Below are positions 8,045-16,744 of a stretch of 64,000 nt of DNA, piece after piece. The stretch lies in assembly GCA_964452775.1 (NCBI GenBank), contig CAYVQP010000015.1, positions 4,375-68,374 of the forward strand, in the 5' to 3' direction. The notes below the pieces were generated by a model that saw nothing but the letters and a program-made list of their open reading frames with translations, did no database searches and had not been told where the DNA came from. The DNA is from JACKCB01 sp964452775. GTDB taxonomy: Bacteria; Chloroflexota; Anaerolineae; Promineifilales; Promineifilaceae. How positions within the stretch are numbered: the first letter of the stretch is position 1; each line of letters opens with the position of its first letter. Made by a program: the position numbers and the translations under genes.

Positions 8045-8731
8045 ATGTCGGTTTCGATTACGTGGCATGGGCATTCGACCTTTACAGTTGACGTAGACGG
8101 CATCAAGCTGCTGGTGGATCCATACTTCGATGACAACCCTTCTGCAATTGTGGCCGCCAGGGACGTGCAGGCGGACTACATTCTGCTGACCCATGGGCAT
8201 TTCGATCATGTCACCGATGCGCTTCCGATTGCATTACGCACCGGCGCAAAGGTGATTGCCAATTTTGAGATTGTGCACTGGGTGACAGGCAAAGGGTATG
8301 CCAATTGTCACGGGCAGCATATCGGCGGCGGCTGTGCGCATGATTGCGGTCATGTAAAGTTTACTCCGGCGTTGCATGGCTCGATGTTGCCGGACGGTAG
8401 TTATGGCGGCATGCCGGTTGGGTTACTGCTGACCGTTGGTGGGAAGAGGATTTACATTTCCGGCGATACCGGGCTGTTTTCGGACATGGCCTTGATTGGC
8501 GAGGCCGGCCTGGATGTGGCAGTGGTTTGCATTGGTGATAATTTCACCATGGGGCCGGAGGATTCGGTGCGGGCGTTGCAGTATCTGAAGCCGAAGTATG
8601 CGATCCCTTGCCACTACAACACCTGGCCCCTCATTGCTGTTGATGTGGAGCTTTGGGCCAGACAGGTTGCGGAGAATACGGGCAGCCGGCCGGTCGTGCT
8701 GGAGGTCGAGAGCAGTTTCGTTGTTCCTTGA
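8045..8731 (+). CDS. UPF0173-type metal-dependent hydrolase (metallo-beta-lactamase fold)
   Basis: A 228-residue protein, the usual length for UPF0173. The N-terminal SITWHGHSTF and the metal motif THGHFDH (His50, His52, Asp54, His55) mark the metallo-beta-lactamase fold; further ligands are in the GGGCAHDCGHVKFTPALHG block, SGDTG and PCHYNTWP. It is cytoplasmic, with no signal peptide. Family members are uncharacterised hydrolases related to UlaG-like lactonases, so the substrate is unknown. The start at 8045 follows AGGAGG closely; an in-frame ATG at 8021 has no ribosome site. It appears monocistronic, with its own promoter. Confidence 0.9.
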   Translation: MSVSITWHGHSTFTVDVDGIKLLVDPYFDDNPSAIVAARDVQADYILLTHGHFDHVTDALPIALRTGAKVIANFEIVHWVTGKGYANCHGQHIGGGCAHDCGHVKFTPALHGSMLPDGSYGGMPVGLLLTVGGKRIYISGDTGLFSDMALIGEAGLDVAVVCIGDNFTMGPEDSVRALQYLKPKYAIPCHYNTWPLIAVDVELWARQVAENTGSRPVVLEVESSFVVP

Positions 8732-8844
8732 GTGTCTGTGTTTTCGGTTATTTCGCGCTTTGGGATTGACTTGGCTTGATTGGTGCACGGGCGGACCTGT
8801 TAGAGTGTGTGTCGGGTGTGCCCGAATCATGTGAAGGAGACAAG

Positions 8845-9996
8845 ATGAACAGGCAGTTCAGGTGGCTGGTAGTGCTGATTGTGTTGTTGGGTCTGGTTAG
8901 CCTGGCCTGTAATGCGATCACCGGCGGAGGGGATGAGGGCGACGAGAATGCCGATTCCAGCGTGTTGCCGGGGTCTGATAATGATGACGGGAGCAACGAA
9001 GTTGATGACGGCTCGAATACGGAGGATGCAGCAACGACTGAGGGGCCGCAAACTCTGGATTTATTCGGCCTGACGTCTGGTCTGGCAAGTATTAACAGCT
9101 ATCGGCTGCGCGCCGAAATTACGGTTCAGGCAGCTGAAGACAGCGGCGCAGCGCCCATCGTAGTTTCCATGGAAACGGCAACAGTGGTCGATCCGCCGGC
9201 ATTCCAGAGTGACGTTTCGATTGCCGGGGATGAGACGATGGCCGGCATGGGTAACATCCAGCTCATTCAGATTGGCGACACCACTTATTCCAATGTCCCC
9301 GGTGTCGGTTGCGTGTCGGGATCACTGGCGGATTTGGGGACCAACGCGAACCCCTTCGCGAACCTGCTGGAATCCGGACAGATTTTGGGTGATGTCAGCG
9401 GGGCAACGCGCGTATTGCCGGACGAGAACATCAATGGTGTCGATACCTACCACTTTACCTTTGATGAGAGTGCCATGACTGATCCCAGCAACGAGCTGGA
9501 ATCGGTAACCGGTCACGTCTATGTCGCAAAGGAAGGCGGATATGTGGTGCGGCTGGTGATGGATGCCGTTGGCCAGCTAGAGTTACCGGGAGCTGACTTT
9601 TCCCAGCCGGGCAATATACACTTTGAAGTGAATACGTCCGATGTTAACGCGCCAATCGAGATTCTGGCGCCGGAAAACTGCGCATCCTTTGATTTCGACA
9701 TCCCGGACTTGGGCCTGGATACAGACGCGGCCGCATCGCCTTATCCGGTGTTGGATGGTGCGCAGCAGCTCATCGTGCTGAATGACATCGTCAATTACCA
9801 GACCGATGCGCCATTTGACGATGTCGTCGCTTACTATCAGGCGGAGATGCCCGCAGCCGGCTACACGGCGGATACAGCAAGAACGTTGATCAGCGATGGG
9901 GTGGCTACACTGTTTTTCACTCGCGATGACGTTAGCTACCTGGTGTCTGTGACCGATTCGAACGGCACCATTCTCGTGGTCATTACGCCGCAGTAA
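8845..9996 (+). CDS. Secreted lipoprotein, probable LppX/LolA-like fold
   Basis: A 383-residue protein with a lipoprotein signal (MNRQFRWLVVLIVLLGLVSLAC, lipobox LVSLAC, Cys22), then an acidic low-complexity linker of Asp, Asn, Gly and Ser (about 25-65). The mature part resembles the LppX/LprG class: a repeated pattern of alternating strands, with an INSYRLRAEITV-like opening and the VYVAKEGGYVVRLVMDA segment. Members of that fold hold a lipid in a half-barrel. The assignment rests on pattern, not on a diagnostic motif. The C-terminal 100 residues (VLNDIVNYQT, VVAYYQAEMPAAGY) are a second small domain. GGAGA precedes the ATG at 8845. A clear terminator follows. Confidence 0.8.
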   Translation: MNRQFRWLVVLIVLLGLVSLACNAITGGGDEGDENADSSVLPGSDNDDGSNEVDDGSNTEDAATTEGPQTLDLFGLTSGLASINSYRLRAEITVQAAEDSGAAPIVVSMETATVVDPPAFQSDVSIAGDETMAGMGNIQLIQIGDTTYSNVPGVGCVSGSLADLGTNANPFANLLESGQILGDVSGATRVLPDENINGVDTYHFTFDESAMTDPSNELESVTGHVYVAKEGGYVVRLVMDAVGQLELPGADFSQPGNIHFEVNTSDVNAPIEILAPENCASFDFDIPDLGLDTDAAASPYPVLDGAQQLIVLNDIVNYQTDAPFDDVVAYYQAEMPAAGYTADTARTLISDGVATLFFTRDDVSYLVSVTDSNGTILVVITPQ

Positions 9997-10065
9997 TAGT
10001 CGTCGGAGTAAGCACCCGCCAGGCAACGGGCCTGGGTCAGGTAGAGCTTAAATCAGCAGCCATGT

Positions 10066-10095
10066 AAAACCGCCAGCCTCGCTGGCGGTTTTCTT
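10066..10095 (+). terminator. Rho-independent terminator
   Basis: A perfect 12-bp stem (10066-10077 with 10081-10092), 3-base loop and a TTTTCTT tail. It closes the lipoprotein gene. The rest of 9997-10220 shows no gene. Confidence 0.88.
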
Positions 10096-10220
10096 GTCCG
10101 GCAAGGGTCATGGGGTCGCCCAGGAAATTCAGTGAAAGAGCAGATGCGCTACGATCGTCCTGAACAACCGTCACTCAGGCCGGGCCAGCCTTATGTCAAG
10201 CTAAACTCCCTTGCCTGAGC

Positions 10221-10249
10221 TTGTCAGTTCACTGCGCTATCGCTAGACT
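10221..10249 (+). promoter_or_regulatory. Promoter of the ABC-2 exporter, near-leaderless
   Basis: TTGTCA (10221-10226), a 17-base spacer and TAGACT (10244-10249). The start would fall near 10256, 3-4 bases before the ATG at 10260, and there is no ribosome site. Confidence 0.55.
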
Positions 10250-10259
10250 TCCACCCGTT

Positions 10260-11279
10260 ATGACCCCGGCGATAGAAGTTGAGAAGCTGAGCAAGCAATT
10301 CGAGAAGCCGCGCGGCTGGAGGCGCATCGCCCGGCGTCCACCGGTGACCGCCGTCAAGGAGGTGAGCTTTTCCGTGCCGCGCGGCGAGCTGTTTGGCCTG
10401 CTGGGTCCAAATGGAGCCGGCAAGACGACGCTGGTGAAGATGCTCTGCACATTGATCCTGCCCACCAGCGGCCGGGCCACGGTTAACGGCTTCTCGTTGA
10501 GCGATGACGCGGCGATCCGCGCCGCCGTGGGGTTGGTGGTGACGGATGAGCGCAGCTTCTACTGGCGACTGCCGGGACGGGAAAACCTGACCTTTTTCGC
10601 TGCCATGCACAATATGTTTGGCCGGACTGCGGAACAGCGAGTCGAGGAGGTGCTGGCAGCGGTTGACCTGACGGAGCGGGCGGAAGATTTGTTTAGCAGT
10701 TACTCCTCCGGCTTGAAACAGCGGTTGGCAATCGCACGCAGCCTGCTACATAGGCCGCAAATCCTTTTTCTGGATGAACCCAGCCGCAGCCTGGACCCTG
10801 TGGCCACCCAGCGACTACATGAACTAATCCGGGAACTGGTGGCCCAACAGGGGATGACTATCTTCTTGATCACGCATGACCTGGCGGAAGCGGAAAAATT
10901 GTGCGACCGGGTGGCTGTGATGCACGAGGGGCGCATTCAGGCAATGGGCCGGCCGGCGGATCTGCGACATCAATTAGCGCGCCGCTTCCAATATCAGGTG
11001 CAGGTAATGGAGCTGCCGGAAGCGGCCGGCGAGGCGTTGAAGCCGGTGCTGCCGGACTTGCGGGTGTCCACCGAGGCCGGCCGGCTGCATCTGCTCTTTC
11101 AAGCGGGCGAGACAGACGGCACGTTGACGCGAGTGCTGGACACACTGCACGCAGAGGGTGTGCAGATATTGAACATTGTGGCCGCGCCGCCTACGTTGGA
11201 GGAAGTCTTCGCTTACCACGTCAGCTTTGCCGGGGTCGCCGAGCATGATGACACGAACGACGGGAGCCGGACAGACTGA
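10260..11279 (+). CDS. ABC-2 type exporter, ATP-binding protein
   Basis: A 339-residue ATPase with Walker A GPNGAGKTT, signature YSSGLKQRLAIARS and Walker B ILFLDEPSRSLDP, then the H-loop ITHD. It resembles the NatA/CcmA-like group (DrrA type), in which a C-terminal region of about 100 residues regulates the cycle. It should energise the ABC-2 permease encoded next, whose ATG overlaps its TGA by one base, so translation is coupled. The start at 10260 was chosen over an upstream TTG because the promoter's -35 covers that TTG. The exported substrate (lipid, drug or polysaccharide) cannot be told. Confidence 0.9.
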   Translation: MTPAIEVEKLSKQFEKPRGWRRIARRPPVTAVKEVSFSVPRGELFGLLGPNGAGKTTLVKMLCTLILPTSGRATVNGFSLSDDAAIRAAVGLVVTDERSFYWRLPGRENLTFFAAMHNMFGRTAEQRVEEVLAAVDLTERAEDLFSSYSSGLKQRLAIARSLLHRPQILFLDEPSRSLDPVATQRLHELIRELVAQQGMTIFLITHDLAEAEKLCDRVAVMHEGRIQAMGRPADLRHQLARRFQYQVQVMELPEAAGEALKPVLPDLRVSTEAGRLHLLFQAGETDGTLTRVLDTLHAEGVQILNIVAAPPTLEEVFAYHVSFAGVAEHDDTNDGSRTD

Positions 11280-12079
11280 TGCGCCTGATGTGGGCATTCT
11301 TTCTACGCGACCTGCATACCGAGCTGAGTTATCGCCTCTCGTTTATCATGAGCATTGTGGGCGTCTTTTTCAGCTCGCTGACCTTTTACTTCGTATCGTT
11401 GCTGGTGGGAAGCGATTCGCCGGCCCTGGCAAGCTATGGCGGCGACTACTTCGCTTTCGTGATCATCGGGGTAGCGTTCGGCGGCTACTTTGGTCTCGGC
11501 CTGAACGGATTTGCCCGGGCGCTGCGCGAGGCGCAAACCACCGGCACGCTGGAGGCGATGTTGATGACCCCGGCTTCCCTGTCGCGGATCATCATCGGCT
11601 CAGCTACCTGGAGCTACGCCTTTACTACCTTTCGCGTCTTCGTCTATCTGCTGGTGGGCACGTTGCTGCTGGGCTTGAGCTTTAGTGGGGCAAATTACCT
11701 GGGGGCGTTCGCGGCCCTTATCCTCTCGATTATTGCCTTTGCCAGTCTGGGCATTATTGCGGCGAGCGTGATCATGATCATCAAACGCGGCGACCCGGTG
11801 ACCAGCCTATTCGGCAGTGTGTCCACGCTGGTGGGCGGCGTACTTTATCCGGTGGAGATCCTGCCGCCGGCTCTGCAGAAGTTGGCGGCGCTGTTGCCGA
11901 TCACTTACGCCCTGCACGCGATGAGGGAGGCGCTGCTTAATGGAGCCGGCTGGGCGGAGTTGCTGCCGGACCTGCTGATCCTCTCCCTGTTCTGCGTGGT
12001 CCTTTTTCCGCTTTCGCTTTGGTCCTTTCGTTTTGCGGTCGGGCGGGCGCGAAGCGAAGGGACGCTGGCCCACTATTAA
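11279..12079 (+). CDS. ABC-2 type exporter, permease
   Basis: A 266-residue integral membrane protein with six hydrophobic segments, matching the ABC2_membrane family. The conserved segment LREAQTTGTLEAMLMTP after the second helix is the usual cytoplasmic elbow of these permeases, and FGSVSTLVGGVLYPVEILP before the fifth helix is the other signature. It pairs with the ATPase encoded immediately upstream (TGATG overlap). It resembles DrrB/NodJ-like permeases. A GC-rich hairpin overlaps its stop codon and it ends convergently with the UDP-sugar dehydrogenase gene. Confidence 0.88.
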   Translation: MRLMWAFFLRDLHTELSYRLSFIMSIVGVFFSSLTFYFVSLLVGSDSPALASYGGDYFAFVIIGVAFGGYFGLGLNGFARALREAQTTGTLEAMLMTPASLSRIIIGSATWSYAFTTFRVFVYLLVGTLLLGLSFSGANYLGAFAALILSIIAFASLGIIAASVIMIIKRGDPVTSLFGSVSTLVGGVLYPVEILPPALQKLAALLPITYALHAMREALLNGAGWAELLPDLLILSLFCVVLFPLSLWSFRFAVGRARSEGTLAHY

Positions 12080-12095
12080 GAGGGCGCAGCGTCCC
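12059..12095. terminator. GC-rich hairpin between convergent genes
   Basis: GGGACGCTG-GCCC (from 12059) pairs with GGGC-GCAGCGTCCC (to 12095); the permease stop is in the loop. There is no T-run. Confidence 0.4.
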
Positions 12096-12156
12096 GTGTG
12101 ATCATGCATTAACAGGCGTGGCCATTGAGCCGGCGGCGCGCCTGACAGGGAGTCAA

Positions 12157-13614
12157 TTACTCAGCGTTATGAACGGTTCCTTCGCGGCGCCGGTGGCCCT
12201 GATGCTGGCCGTTCGACTGGGGTTCATTTGCCGGCTCTGCGCGCAACAATGTCCCGCCGACCGACAGATAATCGTACCCCTGTCGCACGAGCGCATCATA
12301 GTCCGGGATCATACGCCGGCCGTCAATGATCAGATACGGCGGCTGTACCGTGTTGGCGATCGTGCTGGACAGCCCGCGGAACTCCTCCCAATCGGTGGAG
12401 ATGAAGAGCGCGTCGCTGCCGGCGATGGCGCTCTTCGCCGAATCGTGATAGCTAATGCGTTCAAAGAGGTGATTGTGGTCAGGGTCAAACCAGCGTGCTT
12501 GCGCCTCGTGCATCGCCAGCGGATCGTAAGCGCGGATTTCGGCGACGCCGCGAGCCAATAACGATTCCACAACCTTCAGCGCCGCCGAGTCGCGCATGTC
12601 ATTGGTGCGCTTCTTGAAAGCCAGACCCAGTAAGGCAACTCGCTTGTGGTTGAAGTTGAAGCCGGCCTCGTGCACCGCCCGGTCAACCAGATAACCCTTC
12701 TGGTATTCGTTAATGTTGTACACCGCCTGCAGCAAATCGGTGGATCGGCCGGCGCTGTTCAATTGGGAGATCAGCGACTGAATATCCTTGCCGAAGCAGC
12801 TACCGCCGGCCCCATTGCTGACGTACGAGCCCCAAGTGCTGATGCGCGTATCGGAGGTGACGCCGATCTTCAAGTCCTCCATGCGCAGGTTGGGGAAGGT
12901 CTCGCCCAGACGCGCGCCTACCCCGTTCCAGAAGGAGATGTAGGTTAACAGCAAGGTGTTGGCCATGTACTTGATCGCCTCCGCGGTCTCCGGCGTTGTC
13001 TCCAGGTAACGGATACGCACGTGGTTGACGAATTGGGAGTAGGCCCGGCGCAAAAGCAGGAAATCTTCCTGATGGTCAGCGCCGACTACCACTCGATCGG
13101 GCCGGCGCGATCCCTCGACGGCGTTTCCCTGGGCCAGAAACTCAGGGTTAGAGGCGACGCCGAAGTTTTGCACGCCATGCTCGATCATGACCTGCTCTAA
13201 AATGCGAGAAGTGCCAATGGGAACCGTGCTCTTGTTCACCAGGACAACGCGCTTGGGGTGGGAGCGCTCGGCCAAAAGCTGCGCCAGGCCATGCGCGGCA
13301 TTCATGTAAGTGCTCATGTTGGTGGCGCCGTCGCGCTTTGGCGGCGTCGGCAGACATAGATAGATTACGTCCGCGCCATCAATAACGCCGGTCAGGTCCG
13401 TGGTAAAGTGCAGGTAGCGGCCATGTGTCTCTTCAATGGCTTCAACCAGGCCGGGCTCATTGACGTACTCCTCAATCCGCGCCCGATCTCCCGACTCATA
13501 AGCGGCGATGCGCTTTTCATCGATGTCGTATGCGTAGACTTCGTGCCCATACTCAGATAGTACGGCCGCATGGGGCAAGCCGACAAATCCGGTTCCAACG
13601 ACAATGATCTTCAT
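12157..13614 (-). CDS. UDP-glucose/GDP-mannose dehydrogenase family protein
   Basis: A 485-residue enzyme with an N-terminal NAD-binding Rossmann motif (VVGTGFVGLP, residues 5-14), the middle helix domain and the catalytic cysteine in GGSCFGKDI. It should oxidise a UDP-sugar C6 alcohol to a carboxylate in two NAD steps, giving UDP-glucuronate or a relative used for surface polysaccharide. It is about 50 residues longer than typical Ugd; the extra sequence is a Gln/His/Arg-rich tail. GGAGGAG sits 9 bases before the ATG. It lies downstream of the FAD protein and membrane protein genes on the same strand, suggesting a glycan cluster. The exact sugar is not certain. Confidence 0.9.
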   Translation of the reverse strand: MKIIVVGTGFVGLPHAAVLSEYGHEVYAYDIDEKRIAAYESGDRARIEEYVNEPGLVEAIEETHGRYLHFTTDLTGVIDGADVIYLCLPTPPKRDGATNMSTYMNAAHGLAQLLAERSHPKRVVLVNKSTVPIGTSRILEQVMIEHGVQNFGVASNPEFLAQGNAVEGSRRPDRVVVGADHQEDFLLLRRAYSQFVNHVRIRYLETTPETAEAIKYMANTLLLTYISFWNGVGARLGETFPNLRMEDLKIGVTSDTRISTWGSYVSNGAGGSCFGKDIQSLISQLNSAGRSTDLLQAVYNINEYQKGYLVDRAVHEAGFNFNHKRVALLGLAFKKRTNDMRDSAALKVVESLLARGVAEIRAYDPLAMHEAQARWFDPDHNHLFERISYHDSAKSAIAGSDALFISTDWEEFRGLSSTIANTVQPPYLIIDGRRMIPDYDALVRQGYDYLSVGGTLLRAEPANEPQSNGQHQGHRRREGTVHNAE

Positions 13615-13698
13615 GTTTGCTTACTCCTCCGGCCAAAGCTGGCCGGCGCATTGAGAAATGACGATTGACTGCCTGAAACTACGACAGTGCTTCTGCAA

Positions 13699-13757
13699 TT
13701 TCCCGGAAACTGAATAGCGTGTTCCCAAAGACCAGAAGCTGATAAGTTTCCGGGAAA
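13699..13757. repeat. Inverted repeat upstream of the UDP-sugar dehydrogenase gene
   Basis: TTTCCCGGAAACT (13699-13711) and its exact reverse complement (13745-13757) are 33 bases apart. Each arm is itself nearly palindromic (TTTCC-C-GGAAA). They lie 85-145 bp before the dehydrogenase start and may be a two-site operator. The rest of the 13615-13849 gap shows no gene. Confidence 0.6.
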
Positions 13758-13849
13758 AGTGCAATATGATACCGGCGGCCTTTATACCGCACAAAGGTGA
13801 TTAAACACAACGCTCTGCAGACGCTTTTCCCATGACAGTGCGGCGCGGG

Positions 13850-15154
13850 TCAGGTCAGCATGATCCCGGCGGCCCGCCGGCCAATCTGCACGGCGAAATT
13901 GGTGCCCCTATCCCAGGGATATACCTGGCTCATGGAGGCAAAGAACAGGTTAGGCAGCGGCGTGCGGATGTCCGGGATGCGCCGCGAGTGATTGACCTCC
14001 GGCACCGGCTGGGCGTAGCGAGCGCGAAAGAGCCAGCTCTTGCGTACCCAATCCGGCCGGAACTCCGGGTTTACCCGGGGCAGGCTGCTCACAAAGAGCG
14101 TCTCTAACTGCTCGTGGGACATGCTCAAGTAGGGGTGATCCGGGGTCACATAATCGCCGCAGTAGACGATGTGGTCGCCGCCATAATGCCGGCGATCAAT
14201 GTAGTTCGTATGCTCTACAACCGCCAGGAAGGGATAGTCATTCTGGCTCTTATCCGGCGTAGCGGCCGGAATGTTGAGCCAATAGGTGCCGCTATCGGCC
14301 ATCAAGGACTGCTTCAGAGCCAGCGTGAGGACTACCGCGCCCATGCTCTTTAGCTCCGCCAACTGGGCAAGGTAGTCAGCGGGTAATGCCGGGGCCATCC
14401 GGCTGAGCAGCTCCGGCGAGGTTGTGGCCAGGCAGCGATCCAGTTCATACTGCTGCCCTCCCGCTTGGAGCGAGAGCCGGCCGTCGTCGAGTGGGGATAG
14501 CGCCTGTGCCGGGCAACTCAGATGGAGGCGCCCCCCTTTACGTTCGACTGCAGCGGTGAGCGTGTCTACGAACATTTGAAAGCCGCCTTCGAAGTAACCC
14601 AGGCGAGGGCTGCGCACCTTCAGCCTGGCCCACATCCAGGCCATGTTCGCCTGCTGGTAGTATGGGCCGAACTTGCCGATGAGTAACGGGCGCCAGACCA
14701 TCTCATAAATCTTGTCCCCATACCAGCGGCGCAGCCAATGGTCGGCGGTGTCCTTTTCCAGCCGGCGCCAGGGGTTGGTGAAGCGCAGCCCGGCGCTGAC
14801 CAGGCCGAAGCGAGCCACATCCAGCAAGTTGAAGCCGGGGAACGTAATCCATCGTTGGGGCGAGTCAAAGGGGATAATCCGCCCCTGGTAGATGACCGAT
14901 GTGGTTGGCCGGGGGAAGTAGACTTTCTCGCGAATACCCAGTTCATTGACCAGTTCCAGGATCGACTTATCGGAAGTGAAGAGGTGGTGATAGAACCGCT
15001 CCAGCGGCCATTCCCAATTCTCGTCACGGAAGCCGGTAGCCAGGCCGCCGGTCCGGCTATCCGCTTCAAAGAGCGTTACCTGGTGACCGGCGTCCAGCAG
15101 GTCAAAGGCGGCTGCCAGGCCGGTGATGCCCGCCCCGATAATGCCGATTTTCAC
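13850..15154 (-). CDS. NAD(P)/FAD-dependent amine-oxidase-like protein
   Basis: A 434-residue flavoprotein with an N-terminal dinucleotide motif (IGAGITGLAAA, residues 5-15), FEADSRTGG, and a second FAD motif near the C-terminus (PNLFFASMSQVYPWDRG). It resembles the protoporphyrinogen oxidase/UDP-galactopyranose mutase-like group found in polysaccharide clusters. The substrate is unknown. The GTG start at 15154 overlaps the TGA of the preceding gene by four bases (GTGA), so translation is coupled. Together with the LPG-synthase-like membrane protein and the nearby UDP-sugar dehydrogenase it may act on a lipid-linked sugar. Confidence 0.82.
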   Translation of the reverse strand: MKIGIIGAGITGLAAAFDLLDAGHQVTLFEADSRTGGLATGFRDENWEWPLERFYHHLFTSDKSILELVNELGIREKVYFPRPTTSVIYQGRIIPFDSPQRWITFPGFNLLDVARFGLVSAGLRFTNPWRRLEKDTADHWLRRWYGDKIYEMVWRPLLIGKFGPYYQQANMAWMWARLKVRSPRLGYFEGGFQMFVDTLTAAVERKGGRLHLSCPAQALSPLDDGRLSLQAGGQQYELDRCLATTSPELLSRMAPALPADYLAQLAELKSMGAVVLTLALKQSLMADSGTYWLNIPAATPDKSQNDYPFLAVVEHTNYIDRRHYGGDHIVYCGDYVTPDHPYLSMSHEQLETLFVSSLPRVNPEFRPDWVRKSWLFRARYAQPVPEVNHSRRIPDIRTPLPNLFFASMSQVYPWDRGTNFAVQIGRRAAGIMLT

Positions 15155-16311
15155 GCGATCGCCTCACCCTCGCTCGGTTGACCGCCCTGGCCAAAGTCCG
15201 CCCAGCTCAATCCTTCGCGCAGCATGTAATAGCCGCCCAACAAGGTGATTGGCAGCCAGAGCGCGGCGTGAAGCACTAATGTGTAGGCAGTGGCAACGGC
15301 GGCCGGGACCAGGTACAGCTCATGTAGTATTTTGATGCCGGGCAGGTCGAATGTGCCGACATAACCCGGCGCGGACGGCAAGGTTGTGGCCAGGTTGACG
15401 ATGCCGTTCATCAGCATCAGGGCGAAGAAACTCACATTGAAGGGAAAGGCCTGCATCACGAACCAGTATTTGAGGGTCTCCAGCAGCCAAATGAGCAGCG
15501 AGGTGAAGAAGATCATCATCACGTTGCGGAAGCTGCGCAGGGATTCCAGGCCGGTCAAGAAGCGTTCAGCAAAGCCGAGGAGGGGCGCTTGAGCGCGGCT
15601 GAGGGCGTCCGGCTGGGCGCTGCGGGCGGCGGATTGCGCCAGGCGAGCGCCCAGGCGTTGCATAGACAGGCCGGCCTTGCCGGGGAGCGCGCCGCCGTAG
15701 GTCGCTATCGCCGCCGCCAGTCGCAAGCCAATGCGGGCCAGCGCCAGCAGCGGCCTGAGCAATATCCGGCTGGACCACTCGGCCGTCCGGTAGGCGCGAC
15801 TGGGTACCGCCGCCACCACGAAGAAGAGCAACAGCGCGCCAAAGAAGGCCAGGCTGGCAATGATAACTAATGTGCGCACCCAATCCGGCAGGTTGGGCAG
15901 CAGCGGCAGGGCGACGAAGATAAACATCAACATGACCAGCCCATCGAACACTCGCTCAACCACTACCGTGGCCAGGCTGGCGCTTACCGGCACCAGCTCG
16001 CGCCGGTAGAGCACGTAAGAGCGCAGTAGCTCGCCGGCGCGAAAGGGGTAGATGTTATTGCCCATGTAGCCGATGACCACCACCGGGAAGAGGCGCCGGA
16101 CGCTGATCCGCTTCAGCGGCCGCAGCATGTAATCCCATCGCCAGGTACGCGCCCATACGGCCACGAAGTAGACGGCCACGCTGGGGATCAGCCACCAGTA
16201 GTTGCCGGCTTGCAGCGCAACGCGTACTTCTTCCAGATGCAGGCCGCGCAAGGCGTACCACATGAAGACGGCGCTGATGAGAATGCCCAGCCAGAGTTGC
16301 CAACGCTTCAA
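15151..16311 (-). CDS. Lysylphosphatidylglycerol synthase TM-region (UPF0104) family membrane protein
   Basis: A 386-residue polytopic membrane protein with about eight hydrophobic segments. ARTWRWDYMLRPL, GNNIYPFRAGELLRSYVL and ERVFDGLVMLM are hallmark blocks of the LPG_synthase_TM (UPF0104/AglD) family, which occurs alone as a presumed lipid flippase or partner of glycosyltransferases. A soluble region about 180-240 is Arg/Ala-rich. The start is a TTG at 16311 with AGGAG six bases before; no closer ATG fits. It leads the operon with the coupled FAD protein. Confidence 0.85.
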   Translation of the reverse strand: MKRWQLWLGILISAVFMWYALRGLHLEEVRVALQAGNYWWLIPSVAVYFVAVWARTWRWDYMLRPLKRISVRRLFPVVVIGYMGNNIYPFRAGELLRSYVLYRRELVPVSASLATVVVERVFDGLVMLMFIFVALPLLPNLPDWVRTLVIIASLAFFGALLLFFVVAAVPSRAYRTAEWSSRILLRPLLALARIGLRLAAAIATYGGALPGKAGLSMQRLGARLAQSAARSAQPDALSRAQAPLLGFAERFLTGLESLRSFRNVMMIFFTSLLIWLLETLKYWFVMQAFPFNVSFFALMLMNGIVNLATTLPSAPGYVGTFDLPGIKILHELYLVPAAVATAYTLVLHAALWLPITLLGGYYMLREGLSWADFGQGGQPSEGEAIA

Positions 16312-16418
16312 GAAGAGCTCCTGATAGGAGACAAAGTTAGTTTCACGGTGCCCTGTCGCTCACCCGCAAAGCCGATTCCGATACATACCATATACACTGG
16401 CGAGCAAACAAAGTCGCA

Positions 16419-16427
16419 ATTATAGCA
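16419..16427 (-). promoter_or_regulatory. Extended -10 promoter for the UPF0104 operon
   Basis: On the minus strand TGC-TATAAT (16427-16419) is an extended -10, giving a leader of about 100 bases. No convincing -35. Confidence 0.45.
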
Positions 16428-16480
16428 TAACGTCCAGGGCAGCGATTGCGCCGGTTATGCGACGCTCATCCAGCCGGCGC

Positions 16481-16508
16481 TTGCAAACTGAGCGTGTTAC
16501 TCTATAAT
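16481..16508 (+). promoter_or_regulatory. tRNA-Pro promoter
   Basis: TTGCAA (16481-16486), a 16-base spacer and TATAAT (16503-16508), 12 bases before the mature tRNA 5' end. Confidence 0.65.
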
Positions 16509-16519
16509 TCTAGCTTGTT

Positions 16520-16594
16520 CGGGGCGTGGCGCAGTTTGGCTAGCGCGCACCGTTCGGGTCGGTGAGGTCGTGGGTTCAAATCCCGCCGCCCCGA
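16520..16594 (+). tRNA. tRNA-Pro (anticodon CGG)
   Basis: A full cloverleaf of 75 bases. The 7-bp acceptor stem is CGGGGCG/CGCCCCG with discriminator A; D stem GCGC/GCGC; anticodon stem CACCG/CGGTG with loop TTCGGGT, giving CGG at 16555-16557 and reading proline codon CCG; T stem GTGGG/CCCGC with TTCAAAT. The C1-G72 pair is typical of bacterial tRNA-Pro. CCA is not encoded. It has its own promoter and terminator. Confidence 0.95.
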
Positions 16595-16601
16595 CAGGAT
16601 T

Positions 16602-16640
16602 GATGGTCGCAGCTTCGGCTGGGGCCATCTTTCTTTTTTT
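16602..16640 (+). terminator. tRNA-Pro terminator
   Basis: GATGG...CAGC-TTCG-GCTG...CCATC hairpin with one mismatch and a TTCG loop, followed by TTTCTTTTTTT ending at 16640. Confidence 0.85.
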
Positions 16641-16680
16641 GGGTGGGATTGGGTTACATGGCCCGTTCGCGAAACAAACG

Positions 16681-16744
16681 AAAACCCGTAGGTCTTCAAG
16701 CGGAATCGCCGGCGGCCATGGCCGTGAAGGACACCTACGGGGTT
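16681..16744. repeat. Inverted repeat, AAACCCC family, copy 2
   Basis: The left arm AAAACCCGTAGGTC (from 16681) and the right arm ACCTACGGGGTTT (to 16744) are complementary apart from one missing C. The ECF ATPase stop codon (16735-16737) is inside the right arm. It probably ends that transcript. Confidence 0.6.

Noticed and set aside
8766..8806. Promoter candidate TTGACT/TTGATT before the lipoprotein gene
   Set aside because: Spacing to any -10-like hexamer is poor (18-28 bases with weak matches).
16502..16699. Minus-strand frame reading SGRRDLNPRP across the tRNA
   Set aside because: It is the antisense of tRNA-Pro; this peptide is a well-known false gene at tRNA loci.
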